Assembly: GCA_963837635.1 (NCBI GenBank) | Contig: CAWINY010000004.1 | Location: 372,001-436,000 of the forward strand | Length of the DNA: 64,000 nt | DNA from: CAWINY01 sp963837635 | GTDB lineage: Bacteria; Acidobacteriota; Terriglobia; Terriglobales; Acidobacteriaceae | Direction: 5' to 3' | Shown here: piece after piece, positions 35,460 through 43,894 of the stretch | Numbering within the stretch: position 1 is the first letter of the stretch | Layout of the letters: every line of letters begins with the position of its first letter | Program-made: the position numbers and the translations under genes | Notes under the pieces: model-generated | The model's input: the letters and a program-made list of their open reading frames with translations, nothing else | Told to the model about the DNA's origin: nothing | Database searches by the model: none

Positions 35460-36628
35460 GGAATCTCTGATTAAGTTCTCTGCTTTCCACAGGGCCAATG
35501 TGTAGATTGAGTCCAGAGACTCTGAAAGCAGATGAGGCAGCAGACACTGGCGATGACGACTGGGTTCGAGCGGTACACAAAGAAGACGCGGCGTGCGATG
35601 TTTCTTGAAGAGATGGAGCAGGTCGTGCCGTGGCGCGAACTCTGCGCTCTGATCGAGCCTCATTATCCGAAGGCTGGTAATGGGCGTCGTCCCGTCGGAC
35701 TGGAGCGCATGCTGCGCATCTACTTCCTCCAACACTGGTTCAACCTGTCGGACCCGGCGGTGGAAGAGGCGTTGTACGATTCGCCCGTGCTACGACAGTT
35801 TGCCGGAATCGACTTGGGGAGCGAGCCGGTGCCGGATGAGACCACGGTGTGCAAGTTCCGCCACTTGCTGGAAGAGCATCGACTGGGGGGCGAGATTCTG
35901 GAGACCGTGAACCTGTACTTGCAGCAGCGCGGTGTGCGCATTTCGACGGGTACTATTGTGGACGCGACCATCATTCACGCCCCGAGTTCGACGAAGAACC
36001 AGCAACAGAAGCGCGACCCGGAGATGCACCAGACCCGGAAAGGCAAGCAGTGGTATTTCGGGATGAAGGCGCATGTGGGCGTGGACAGCAAGACAAAGCT
36101 GGTGCATAGCGCAGTAGCCACGGCGGCCAACGTGTCCGACTCGACGGTATTGCCAGAGCTGTTGCATGGCGATGAGACCCACGTCTGGGGCGACCAAGCC
36201 TATCGCGGGCAGCGCGAGGTAATTCACGAATGCTCGCCGCGTGCCAAGGACTGCACCAACAAGCGCTATCGCTACAAAAACCGGATTGACCAAGTGGAGC
36301 GGGCCAAGAACCGGACGAAGTCGCGGGTGCGCTCGAAAGTCGAGCATGTATTTGGCGTGCTGAAGTTAAAATTCGGATTCGTGAAGGTACGCTACCGAGG
36401 CATGGCGAAGAATGCCAATCGGCTGTTCACCGCCTTCGCCCTGGTGAATCTGTTCATGGTTCGCAAGAGACTGCTGTGCCCAACGACGGCGTAGTGTTGC
36501 TCGGGGCGCAGCACGGCGCATTCGGGCACAGCAAACGCAAAACCCTCACCTGAAAACCGATCCAAAAGGCGGCTGAATCTGCCCTCCAGCTCACGCTGGT
36601 TCAAAAGCCCTGGTTGTTCAGAGCTTCC
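35460..36628 (+). mobile_element. IS5-family insertion sequence, complete copy
   Basis: The ends are imperfect inverted repeats, GGAATCTCTGATTAAGTTCT on the left and GGAAGCTCTGAACAACCAGG on the right, flanked on both sides by TTAG (35456-35459 and 36629-36632). TTAG fits the YTAR target preference of IS5-type elements. The element is 1169 bp and carries one transposase gene. A second copy lies at 63510 onward in the opposite orientation. It separates the EamA gene from accC. Confidence 0.9.
35532..36494 (+). CDS. IS5-family transposase
   Basis: The 320-residue DDE transposase has an N-terminal helical DUF772-type domain (MEQVVPWRELCALIEPHYPKAGNGRRPVGLERMLRIYFLQHWFNLSDPAVEEALYDSPVLRQF). The catalytic domain has Asp in GTIVDATIIHAPSSTKN, Asp in HVWGDQAYRGQ and Glu in RSKVEHVFGVLKLKFGF. 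The frame is intact, so the element may be active. Its C-terminal part is identical in translation to the partial copy at the right edge of the window. Confidence 0.93.
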   Translation: MRQQTLAMTTGFERYTKKTRRAMFLEEMEQVVPWRELCALIEPHYPKAGNGRRPVGLERMLRIYFLQHWFNLSDPAVEEALYDSPVLRQFAGIDLGSEPVPDETTVCKFRHLLEEHRLGGEILETVNLYLQQRGVRISTGTIVDATIIHAPSSTKNQQQKRDPEMHQTRKGKQWYFGMKAHVGVDSKTKLVHSAVATAANVSDSTVLPELLHGDETHVWGDQAYRGQREVIHECSPRAKDCTNKRYRYKNRIDQVERAKNRTKSRVRSKVEHVFGVLKLKFGFVKVRYRGMAKNANRLFTAFALVNLFMVRKRLLCPTTA

Positions 36629-36648
36629 TTAGCTGCTGCGAGGAACAC

Positions 36649-36748
36649 CTGCCACAGAGACACAGAGCCACAGAGAAAAATAGAACGGAGAAGAACAGAA
36701 CTGGAATCAATTCCTCTGTGTCTCCGTGTCTCTGTGGTAGGTGTTTCT
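36649..36748. repeat. Inverted repeat, CCACAGAGACACAGAG family
   Basis: CACCTGCCACAGAGACACAG faces CTCCGTGTCTCTGTGGTAGG, forming a long hairpin about 35 bp before the accC start. It is a full-length member of the family seen at 4136, 26608 and 31373. Confidence 0.75.
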
Positions 36749-36784
36749 TAGCAAGAGTATGATTCTGCGCATCAGGAGCGGTTG

Positions 36785-38317
36785 ATGTTTCGCAAGGTCC
36801 TGATTGCCAATCGCGGTGAGATTGCGGTGCGCATCCTTCGCGCGCTACGGGAAATGGGAATTGCCTCGGTAGCGGTCTACTCCGAGGTGGATCGCGCCGC
36901 GCTGCATGTGCGCAAGGCCGACGAGGCTTACCCCATCGGGCCGGCGGCGGCCAGCGAGTCCTATCTGAATATCCCCAAGATCATCGAAGTGGCCAAGCGC
37001 AGTGGTGCCGAGGCCATCCACCCCGGCTACGGTTTTCTCTCGGAGAACCCGCGCTTCGCCCGCGCCTGCAAGGAGGCGAGCATTAAGTTCATCGGTCCTC
37101 CGGCGGAGGCGATGGAGGCCATGGGCTCCAAAACTCGCGCCCGCCAAGCCATGGAGAAAGCCGGCGTCCCCTTTGTGCCGGGCACGGCGCGGGGCTTGGC
37201 CTCGCTGCAAGAGGCGCAGAAGATCGCGTCTGAGGTGGGCTTCCCGGTAATGCTGAAAGCCGCTGCCGGGGGCGGCGGCAAGGGTATGCGCCGGGTGTGC
37301 ACGCCCGAGGAGTTGCACTCCGCCTTGGACCAGACCCGGAGCGAGGCGCTGCGCTCCTTCGGCGATGACGAAGTTTACATCGAGAAATTCATCGAGAACC
37401 CTCGCCACATCGAGATGCAGATCATGGCGGACGAGCACGGCAACTGTGTTTGGCTGGGCGAGCGCGAGTGCTCGGTGCAGCGCCGCCACCAGAAGGTGGT
37501 GGAAGAATCACCCTCGCCGCTGGTCACCCCCGCGATGCGCCAGCAGATGGGCGAGATCGCCGTGCGCGCCGCCCGCGCCTGCGGCTACACCAATGCGGGC
37601 ACCATTGAATTTCTCTCCGACCAGGACCGCAACTTCTATTTCCTGGAGATGAATACGCGCCTGCAGGTGGAACATCCCGTGACCGAGTTGGTCACCGGCC
37701 TCGATCTGGTGCACCTGCAACTGCGGGTCGCGGCGGGCGAAGCGCTACCCTTCCGGCAGGAAGACATCAAGATGCGCGGCCATGCCATCGAGTGCCGCAT
37801 CTATGCCGAAGATCCGGACAACAATTTCTTCCCGTCACCGGGAAAGATCAGCCTGCTGTTGGCGCCTTCGGGACCGGGCATCCGGCGCGATAGCGGCATG
37901 TACGAGGGCTACGAGGTTCCCATCGAATACGACCCGCTGCTGGCCAAGCTGATCGGCTACGGCGACACGCGGGAGCAGGCAATTCAGCGGCTGGAGCGAG
38001 CTTTTTCGGAATACTTTGTCGGGGGTATCAAGACTAACCTTTCGCTCTTCCGCCGGATTTTGGCCGAGCCCTGCTTCCGCGCCGGCCGCCTCGATACCGG
38101 GATCCTCGATCGCCTGCTGGCCAACGGCAAAGTAGCGGACCCCGGCGATGAGGAGGGCCGCAGGATTGCTGCCATCGCCGCTGGGTTGTTTACCGTCCTT
38201 GATAGCAGTATCCGCGAGAATGGCAATGCGGCCTCGAACGGCGCCGCAGCAAAACGGGAGAACACGAAGTCGAACTGGAAGGAAGCGGGACGACGCGAAG
38301 CGCTCCGGACATTGTGA
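36785..38317 (+). CDS. accC: Biotin carboxylase subunit
   Basis: An ATP-grasp enzyme that carboxylates biotin on its carrier protein. The start is ATG 36785, with AGGAG just upstream. Motifs are FRKVLIANRGEIAVRILRAL, IHPGYGFLSENPRFA, VMLKAAAGGGGKGMRRV (ATP-grasp glycine loop), FIENPRHIEMQIM, RECSVQRRHQKVVEESPSP and FLEMNTRLQVEHPVTE. The 510 residues exceed acetyl-CoA carboxylase AccC (about 450): a C-terminal tail of about 55 residues resembles the beginning of the linker in propionyl/methylcrotonyl-CoA carboxylase alpha subunits. The biotin carrier gene follows 186 bp downstream. No carboxyltransferase gene is visible, so the acyl-CoA substrate is open. Confidence 0.92.
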   Translation: MFRKVLIANRGEIAVRILRALREMGIASVAVYSEVDRAALHVRKADEAYPIGPAAASESYLNIPKIIEVAKRSGAEAIHPGYGFLSENPRFARACKEASIKFIGPPAEAMEAMGSKTRARQAMEKAGVPFVPGTARGLASLQEAQKIASEVGFPVMLKAAAGGGGKGMRRVCTPEELHSALDQTRSEALRSFGDDEVYIEKFIENPRHIEMQIMADEHGNCVWLGERECSVQRRHQKVVEESPSPLVTPAMRQQMGEIAVRAARACGYTNAGTIEFLSDQDRNFYFLEMNTRLQVEHPVTELVTGLDLVHLQLRVAAGEALPFRQEDIKMRGHAIECRIYAEDPDNNFFPSPGKISLLLAPSGPGIRRDSGMYEGYEVPIEYDPLLAKLIGYGDTREQAIQRLERAFSEYFVGGIKTNLSLFRRILAEPCFRAGRLDTGILDRLLANGKVADPGDEEGRRIAAIAAGLFTVLDSSIRENGNAASNGAAAKRENTKSNWKEAGRREALRTL

Positions 38318-38344
38318 ATTGACGAGCCAGTCCCCGTTCGACGT

Positions 38345-38503
38345 CTTCCGTTTTCCAACGCGAAGGCGCTAAGACGCGAAGGAGAAATCATTTGAGGGAC
38401 AATTGCTTTATCTGAAGGCAACAACGGTAGGGGAGCTGATACCTGTTACCTGACGCCTGAGAGCTGATTCTTCTGATGGCTGAGGGCTGACGGCTGAGGG
38501 CTT
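38345..38503. repeat. Mixed intergenic repeats between accC and the biotin carrier gene
   Basis: Units of three families follow each other: ACGCGAAGGCGCTAAGACGCG, GCTGATACCTGTTACCTGACGCC and GATGGCTGAGGGCTGACGGC. No open frame bridges the two genes. Confidence 0.6.
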
Positions 38504-39001
38504 ATGACGTACGACATCATCGTCGAGGACCAACAGCACCGCCTCGAACTAACCAAGGCGGGGCAGGGGTTCGTGTGCAAACTGGATGGCCAAGCGATCC
38601 AAGTCGACGCGGTTCTGGCCCGGCGCGACGTTCTGTCCCTGATCATCGACGGCAAGTCGTATGAGGTCAAGCGTGAGCAGGGGCACGAAGATCTTTACCT
38701 GTGGGTCCGGAATGCGCGCTACGCCGTTCGGCTGTGCGACCCACGTTCGCTGCGCAGCCGTCGCGCGACCGCAGGCGAGGCCGCTGGACCGCGCAAGCTC
38801 ATCGCGCCCATGCCCGGCAAGGTGGTTCGCATCCTGGTCGAGGAAGGCGCGCCGGTCGAGGCCGGACAGGGCGTGCTGGTGGTCGAAGCCATGAAAATGC
38901 AGAACGAACTCAAATCGCCCAAGAGCGGACTGGTGCAGAAGATCATCGCTAAGGAAGGCGCCACGGTCAACGGAGGCGACCTGCTGGCGATTATCGAATA
39001 A
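38504..39001 (+). CDS. Biotin carboxyl carrier protein (biotin/lipoyl attachment domain)
   Basis: The 165-residue protein has a C-terminal biotinyl domain (about 98-165) with the biotin lysine in VVEAMKMQNELKSPKSG and the loop APMPGKVVRILVEEGAPVEAGQ. The N-terminal 85 residues (beta strands ending in DLYLWVRNARYAVRL) look like the beta-barrel part of the BT linker in propionyl-CoA carboxylase alpha, not the AccB N-terminus. It probably acts with the upstream biotin carboxylase as a split alpha subunit. Confidence 0.88.
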   Translation: MTYDIIVEDQQHRLELTKAGQGFVCKLDGQAIQVDAVLARRDVLSLIIDGKSYEVKREQGHEDLYLWVRNARYAVRLCDPRSLRSRRATAGEAAGPRKLIAPMPGKVVRILVEEGAPVEAGQGVLVVEAMKMQNELKSPKSGLVQKIIAKEGATVNGGDLLAIIE

Positions 39002-39011
39002 GTGGCTGGTG

Positions 39012-39085
39012 TAACAGCGAAGGCGCTAAGGCGCTAAGGAACCTTTCTTGCTTCGCGTCTTGGCGCCTTCGCGTTGGACTCTTCA
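39012..39085. repeat. Inverted repeat, GCGAAGGCGCTAAGG family
   Basis: AGCGAAGGCGCTAAGGCGCT faces TTCGCGTCTTGGCGCCTTCG, forming a hairpin between the convergent biotin-carrier and parvulin genes. A single arm of the same family lies near 38358-38385. Confidence 0.75.
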
Positions 39086-39087
39086 CC

Positions 39088-40167
39088 TTACTTCGCGCTG
39101 GTCTTCAGCACCTGTTCCGCGTAGAAATTCTCCACCTTGGCTTGGTCATGCAAAACGGTGTAGTAGGCCGCTTTTAATAGCTGTTCGCGGCGCTCGCGCA
39201 GTTGGTCGCGGATCTGTTGCTGCACGCGCGGGTCGCTCAGTTCCCGTTGTCCGGCGGGTTCCTTGGAGATGAGCTGCACCACGCGATAGCCGAAGATGTG
39301 CCCCGGAGCGCCGACGGTGATCACCGGCGTGTGCTGTCCCGGCTTCAACTTCATGACGGTTTCCCGCGTGGTCGCGTCGGTGTTCTTCAGGCCCGATTCC
39401 GGGACGACGCCCAGCACGCCGCCATTGGGAGCGGTGTCCGGGTCTTCGGAGTAGTTCATGGCCACGGTTGCAAAGTTGTCGCCGCTGTCGAGCCGATTCA
39501 CCAATTGTTCGATCTTCTTCTTTGCATCCGGCTCATTCTGCGCCTTATCGTTCTTCAGGTTGCGCACCTGTCCGGGCTGCGTGGTGACCAGAATCTGCGC
39601 CAGTTGATACTGCGGCTCGATGAGGTTGAAGTCGGCCTTGTGTGCGGAGTAGAAGCTGGCGATATCGATGTCTTTGACGTCGATCTTGGAGGTGATCTCT
39701 TTGTTGATGACTTTCTCCACCGTCAGTGAGCGGCGGATGTCTTCCTTCAGGTCGGCCAGCGTGCGGCCACTGTCCTTTATCCGCTTGTCGAACTCTTCCT
39801 GGGTGTAAGCCGACTTCAGTTCGTTCAGCTTTTGCTGGACTTCGTCGTCGGTGGCGAGCAGGCCGAGTTTCTCGGCGCGTTGGCGCAGGATCTCGTTGTC
39901 GATCAGCTCGCGCAGGATGTTCAGCCGCAGGCTGTCCGCCTGTTCCGCGCTACTCTGCTGCGCCTGCGGGCCCTTGGTCTGCTCGTTGTAAAAGCGCTCC
40001 ACGTCGGCACGCAGGATCTTGCGCCCATTGACCTTCGCCATGACATCCGGCCCGGCCTGCGAATGCGAACAGCCGATCGCGAAGGTGAACGTAAGGACGA
40101 CCAAAAAGAAGATGGCGGATGGTAGCCCAAACCGCACGTGATTGCTCAAGTGTTCTTCCTCCAGCAC
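39088..40167 (-). CDS. SurA/PrsA-like peptidyl-prolyl isomerase lipoprotein
   Basis: This 359-residue periplasmic foldase has an N-terminal hydrophobic segment ending in a lipobox (LTFTFAIGCSHS), so it is probably lipid-anchored. A SurA-N helical domain follows (VMAKVNGRKILRADVERFYNEQ, LRELIDNEILRQRAEKLGL, KLNELKSAYTQEEFDKRIKDSGRTLADLKEDIRRSLTVEKVI). The parvulin domain is QYQLAQILVTT, FATVAMNYSEDPDTAPNGGVLGVVPES and FGYRVVQLISKE. The C-terminus is charged. The DsbA-like lipoprotein gene lies 41 bp upstream on the same strand, suggesting a small extracytoplasmic folding operon. Confidence 0.9.
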   Translation of the reverse strand: MLEEEHLSNHVRFGLPSAIFFLVVLTFTFAIGCSHSQAGPDVMAKVNGRKILRADVERFYNEQTKGPQAQQSSAEQADSLRLNILRELIDNEILRQRAEKLGLLATDDEVQQKLNELKSAYTQEEFDKRIKDSGRTLADLKEDIRRSLTVEKVINKEITSKIDVKDIDIASFYSAHKADFNLIEPQYQLAQILVTTQPGQVRNLKNDKAQNEPDAKKKIEQLVNRLDSGDNFATVAMNYSEDPDTAPNGGVLGVVPESGLKNTDATTRETVMKLKPGQHTPVITVGAPGHIFGYRVVQLISKEPAGQRELSDPRVQQQIRDQLRERREQLLKAAYYTVLHDQAKVENFYAEQVLKTSAK

Positions 40168-40208
40168 GGTGTCTGTGTTGTCCGTGCTTCGTGCAAGATG
40201 ATAGCGGA

Positions 40209-41150
40209 TTACCTGCCCGCGGCCGGCAGAGATGCCGTTGCCGGCGCTTCGACGTCCCTTAAAGCCTGGTCGATGATCGCTTTCAAGCTTTCGGCAGGCA
40301 TGGCGCCATCGATCTTCTCGCCGTTGACAATGACCGTGGGTGTCGCTTCCACGCCGAGTTGCGTAGCTTCAGCCACCGAGGCGCGCACCCGGTCTTCGTT
40401 CTGCGCCTTGAGACAAGCATCCAGCTTGGCCGCATCCAGGTTGAACTTTTTCCCTTGTTCCTTCGCGGTATTGTCAACGTGGGCCAACTCATCCGGCAAG
40501 GGCGTGCCCCGCGGGCCGATGGCCGCGCCGTTCTGATGCACGTAGTCGGCGAAGGCCCAATAGGCATCGAAGTTCTGCTGCGCCAGACAGCCGGAATCAA
40601 TCGCCGCCCGGTTGGCCCAGGGATGAATCTCGTACAGCGGAAAGTCTTTATAGACGATCTTGATACGGTCGCCATACTCAGGCGCGATTTCGTGCGCCAG
40701 GGTCTGATGCATGCGCCCGCAGAAAGGGCACTGGAAGTCGTCGTAGTTCACGATAACGACCTTGGCGTCCTTGCCGCCGCGGAAGGGCCGACCGCTGAGG
40801 TCGATCTTCTTCATTACTTCCGCATACGGGTCCTTGGAAAGATCCATCTTCTGCAGGCGCAGCAGTTCTCGGTTGTCCTTCGAGATCAGGCAATCGATCG
40901 TCTGCTTGTGATCGCCCATCGAGAGGTTGACGGTCAGCGCGTCATACCCGGCGAAATCGCTGTGCGTGCGCGCCCCCACCGCGATGTTCACCTGAGCGGG
41001 CAACTGCAGGTGCGCCCTCACCTGCCGCTCGATGCGCTGGTTCAGGTCCGCGGAGTTCTGGGAGGACTGGGCAGAGCACGCCAGGCACACTGCCACGACG
41101 AAAAGCAGAGAACGCTTCAACAGCGACACGTAAAACCGCCTGTTCATCAA
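40209..41150 (-). CDS. DsbA-like thiol-disulfide oxidoreductase lipoprotein
   Basis: A 313-residue extracytoplasmic protein with a signal segment ending in VAVCLACSAQ (candidate lipobox, Cys near 25). A roughly 100-residue N-terminal domain (IERQVRAHLQLPAQVNIAVGARTHSDFAGYDALTVNLS) is followed by a thioredoxin/DsbA domain with the active site DDFQCPFCGRMHQTL (about 140). KDFPLYEIHPWANRAAIDSGCL and GVEATPTVIVNGEKI (cis-Pro) are also present. It is likely co-transcribed with the parvulin gene immediately downstream. Confidence 0.88.
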   Translation of the reverse strand: MMNRRFYVSLLKRSLLFVVAVCLACSAQSSQNSADLNQRIERQVRAHLQLPAQVNIAVGARTHSDFAGYDALTVNLSMGDHKQTIDCLISKDNRELLRLQKMDLSKDPYAEVMKKIDLSGRPFRGGKDAKVVIVNYDDFQCPFCGRMHQTLAHEIAPEYGDRIKIVYKDFPLYEIHPWANRAAIDSGCLAQQNFDAYWAFADYVHQNGAAIGPRGTPLPDELAHVDNTAKEQGKKFNLDAAKLDACLKAQNEDRVRASVAEATQLGVEATPTVIVNGEKIDGAMPAESLKAIIDQALRDVEAPATASLPAAGR

Positions 41151-41370
41151 TTTGTAAACACCTGATTATCTCAGACTGCCGGGGGTCGGCCAACCACCCC
41201 AGCAACCCGCTGGATCGTAGGGGCAGCGATTGCCCCGCCGTACTTTTTGGGAACCTGCGCGTCCGCTACTGGGGCAGGATGCGTGTGGCGATTGTAAATC
41301 ATGACGCCAGTGGCAGTGCGGTCTCGCCGACAACGTTGGCTGCGGGGCAGGACACCGCGGCGAGACGCGG

Positions 41371-41922
41371 TTACATAAGGCCTAATTTCAGCTTGGCGGC
41401 GTCGCTCATCTTCTCCATCGTCCACGGGGGATCGAAGACGATTTCCACCTGCACGTCGCGCACTCCGGGAACCAGCCGCAGCTTTCGTTCCACGTCACTT
41501 TGCAGGATATTACCCATGCCGCAGCCGGGGTTGGTCATGGTCATCTTGACCTTGATCACGTGACCGCCCCCTTCGAGCGACTCGGCGTCCCAGTCGTACA
41601 CCAGTCCCAGATCAAGCACGTTAACCGGAATTTCCGGGTCGTAGATGGCCTTGAACGTGTCCCACACCAGCGTCGGATCCAGCGGAGCGTTAGGATCGAT
41701 TGCTGGCGTTTCGGGGCTGCCGGCCTCGGCGTAGATTCCGACGGCATCCGCGTCCTTGCCCTCGATGCGAGCCAGGTAGCCCTGGTCGGTCATAATCGTG
41801 TAATCGCCGCCTAGCGCCTGGTGCAGCATGATGCTGCTGCCTTCCCGGAGCAGCACCGTGTTGCCCGTGGGAATGGTTACCGCCTGCACATCACGCTTCA
41901 GATTGATCCACTCATGATTCAT
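41371..41922 (-). CDS. sufT: Putative Fe-S cluster assembly protein SufT
   Basis: The ATG at 41922 (MNHEWINLKRDVQAVTIPTGN) gives 183 residues. The N-terminal part (about 1-75) is the SufT-specific domain with VLLREGSSIMLHQALGGDYTIMTDQGYLARI. The C-terminal part is a MIP18/DUF59 domain (DTFKAIYDPEIPVNVLDLGLVYDW, MTMTNPGCGMGNILQSDVERKL, VEIVFDPPWTMEKMSDAAKLKLGL) with the single conserved Cys. SufT proteins assist Fe-S maturation. It follows the SUF operon in the same direction, separated from sufU by 270 bp of repeats. Confidence 0.9.
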   Translation of the reverse strand: MNHEWINLKRDVQAVTIPTGNTVLLREGSSIMLHQALGGDYTIMTDQGYLARIEGKDADAVGIYAEAGSPETPAIDPNAPLDPTLVWDTFKAIYDPEIPVNVLDLGLVYDWDAESLEGGGHVIKVKMTMTNPGCGMGNILQSDVERKLRLVPGVRDVQVEIVFDPPWTMEKMSDAAKLKLGLM

Positions 41923-41935
41923 GACAACTACTTTT

Positions 41936-42160
41936 CGATTGTCATTCCGAGCGAAGCAAGGAATCGCTCTTGCCGGTACCAAATAGAGGGATTCCTCGCG
42001 TCGCTCAAAATGACAAAATCTCGACGATTTTGCGATTTCCGATTTTCGGAAGAACTACTTACCGCGGATTTCACGGATTGGAACGGATCGACACGGATTT
42101 TTAAGAATGATCCGCGTTCATCCGTTTTCATCCGTGACATCCGTGGTAAACGATTCAGAA
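41936..42160. repeat. Two repeat hairpins between sufU and sufT
   Basis: A TCATTCCGAGCGAAGCAAGG pair (41936-42014, partly degraded on the right arm) is followed by CCGCGGATTTCACGGATTGG facing TCCGTGACATCCGTGG (42058-42152). These are members of two families found elsewhere in the window. Confidence 0.7.
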
Positions 42161-42191
42161 ATCGCAAATCAGAAATTGAAAAACCAATTCG

Positions 42192-42635
42192 CTACTCGGT
42201 TGAAACGACCGCTTCTAGCTTTCCTTCCAGCACCGAGTGCACCGTGTGCCAGGCCAGGGTGGCGCACTTCACCCGCATCGGAAAGGCGCTGACCCCGCCA
42301 AACACGGCCATCTTGCCCAACTCCGGAGTGACGGCAGTCTTGCCGGTCACCAGGTCGTGGAACTGGTTGAACAGCGCCTCCGCCTGCTCTTTGTTCTTGC
42401 CTTTCAGGGTTTGCGTCATCACCGAGGCGGAGGCTTTGGAAATGGCGCAGCCGGAACCCTGGAAGCTGAGGTCTCGAATCACATCGCCTTCCATCTTGAG
42501 ATAGACGGTGAAATGGTCGCCGCACAGGGGGTTGTAGGCGTCAATCGATATTGCGTCGTCCTGCTTGCGGAAGTTCCGCGGATGTTTGCTGTGCTCCAGG
42601 ATGAGTTCCTGATACAGCTCGCGTAGCTCGGACAT
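42192..42635 (-). CDS. sufU: SUF scaffold/sulfur-acceptor SufU (IscU-like)
   Basis: The 147-residue IscU-family protein has the three conserved cysteines in NPLCGDHFTVYL, QGSGCAISKASASV and RVKCATLAWHTV. It also has the insertion between the second and third Cys (GKNKEQAEALFNQFHDLVTGK) that marks SufU as opposed to IscU. SufU binds zinc and accepts persulfide sulfur from SufS. Its ATG overlaps the sufS stop (TGATG), so translation is coupled. Confidence 0.93.
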   Translation of the reverse strand: MSELRELYQELILEHSKHPRNFRKQDDAISIDAYNPLCGDHFTVYLKMEGDVIRDLSFQGSGCAISKASASVMTQTLKGKNKEQAEALFNQFHDLVTGKTAVTPELGKMAVFGGVSAFPMRVKCATLAWHTVHSVLEGKLEAVVSTE

Positions 42636-43894
42636 CAGGCGAAGACCTCCTGTGCTTTGCGGATGCCTTCGGCCAGACGATCCACTTCCTCTCGCGTGTT
42701 GTACAAGGCGAACGACGCCCTCGCGGTGGCCGGCACGCCGAAGCGTTCCATCACCGGCTGCGTGCAGTGATGTCCGGCGCGAATAGCAATGCCCTGTTGG
42801 TCGAGAATGGTGCCGATGTCGTGCGGATGAATATCGCCCAGCACGAAGGAGATCACCGCAGCTTTGTCGCGAGCCGTGCCGATGATGCGCAGGCCTGGGA
42901 TCGCTTCCAGACGCTCAGTAGCATAGGTGAGCAGCTCCTGCTCATGGCTTCTGAAACTGTAGTTCAGCGCGGAAACGTAATCGATCGCCGCGCCCAGTCC
43001 GATTGCGCCCGCGATGTTCGGCGTGCCCGCCTCGAACTTGTAGGGCAAGTGGTTCCACGTGCTCTTCTCGAAGGTGACCGAGGCGATCATGTCGCCCCCG
43101 CCCTGGTAGGGAGGCATGGCATCCAGCAACGCGCGCTTCCCGTACAGAACGCCGATGCCGGTGGGCCCGAACAGCTTGTGTCCGCTGAGGGCGTAGAAAT
43201 CCGCGTCAAGCGCCTGTACGTCAACCTTCATGTGTGCCACGGCTTGCGCGCCGTCGATCAGGACGGGAACGCCGTAGGTATGCGCCGCCTCGATCATGCG
43301 TTTCACCGGGTTAACCGTGCCCAGTGAGTTCGAGATGTGAACCAAGGAAACGAACTTCGTTCTTGGTCCAAGCATCTTCTCGTACTCTTCCAGGACCAGC
43401 TCGCCATCATCATTTACTGGAATCACGCGCAACTTGCTGCCGGTCTGCTCACACAGGATTTGCCAGGGCACGATGTTGGAGTGATGCTCGATGGTCGAGA
43501 TAATGACCTCGTCGCCGGCGTGGATGTTCTTGCGGCCATAGCTGGCCGCGACCAGGTTGATGGCCTCGGTCGCGCCGCGCACGAAGATGATCTCGGATGC
43601 ATCGGCAGCATTCAGGAAATGTTGTACCTTGGCGCGCGAACACTCGTAACACTCGGTGGCCCGCTCGCTGAGCTTGTGGACGGCGCGATGCACGTTAGCG
43701 CAGTCCTCGCAATAGAAGTGCTCCAGCGCGCGCAGGACCGATCGAGGCTTCTGCGTGGTCGCGGCGTTATCCAGATAGACAAGCTCGCAGCCATTCACCG
43801 ACTGATGCAGGGCAGGGAAGTCGTTGCGCACCCGCTCCACGTCGAAGCCGCTCAGCGTCTGTTGGTTGACGAAACTTGACGCTGCGATGCTCAT
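42635..43894 (-). CDS. sufS: Cysteine desulfurase SufS
   Basis: This PLP enzyme mobilises sulfur from cysteine. The ATG at 43894 (MSIAASSFVNQQTLSGFDVERVRNDFPAL) gives 419 residues; it overlaps the sufD stop (ATGA). Motifs are YLDNAATTQKPRSVL, FVRGATEAINLVAASYG, EHHSNIVPWQ, DFYALSGHKLFGPTGIGVLYG (PLP Lys) and RAGHHCTQPVMERFG (catalytic Cys). It is the group II type that works with SufU. It could supply sulfur for nitrogenase clusters, since no nifS is in the window (inference). Confidence 0.95.
   Translation of the reverse strand: MSIAASSFVNQQTLSGFDVERVRNDFPALHQSVNGCELVYLDNAATTQKPRSVLRALEHFYCEDCANVHRAVHKLSERATECYECSRAKVQHFLNAADASEIIFVRGATEAINLVAASYGRKNIHAGDEVIISTIEHHSNIVPWQILCEQTGSKLRVIPVNDDGELVLEEYEKMLGPRTKFVSLVHISNSLGTVNPVKRMIEAAHTYGVPVLIDGAQAVAHMKVDVQALDADFYALSGHKLFGPTGIGVLYGKRALLDAMPPYQGGGDMIASVTFEKSTWNHLPYKFEAGTPNIAGAIGLGAAIDYVSALNYSFRSHEQELLTYATERLEAIPGLRIIGTARDKAAVISFVLGDIHPHDIGTILDQQGIAIRAGHHCTQPVMERFGVPATARASFALYNTREEVDRLAEGIRKAQEVFA

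Noticed and set aside
36392..36604. 70-residue minus-strand frame in the IS5-type element, repeated at 63534-63746
   Set aside because: It recurs only because the two IS copies match. It lies antisense to the transposase end and has no start signal.
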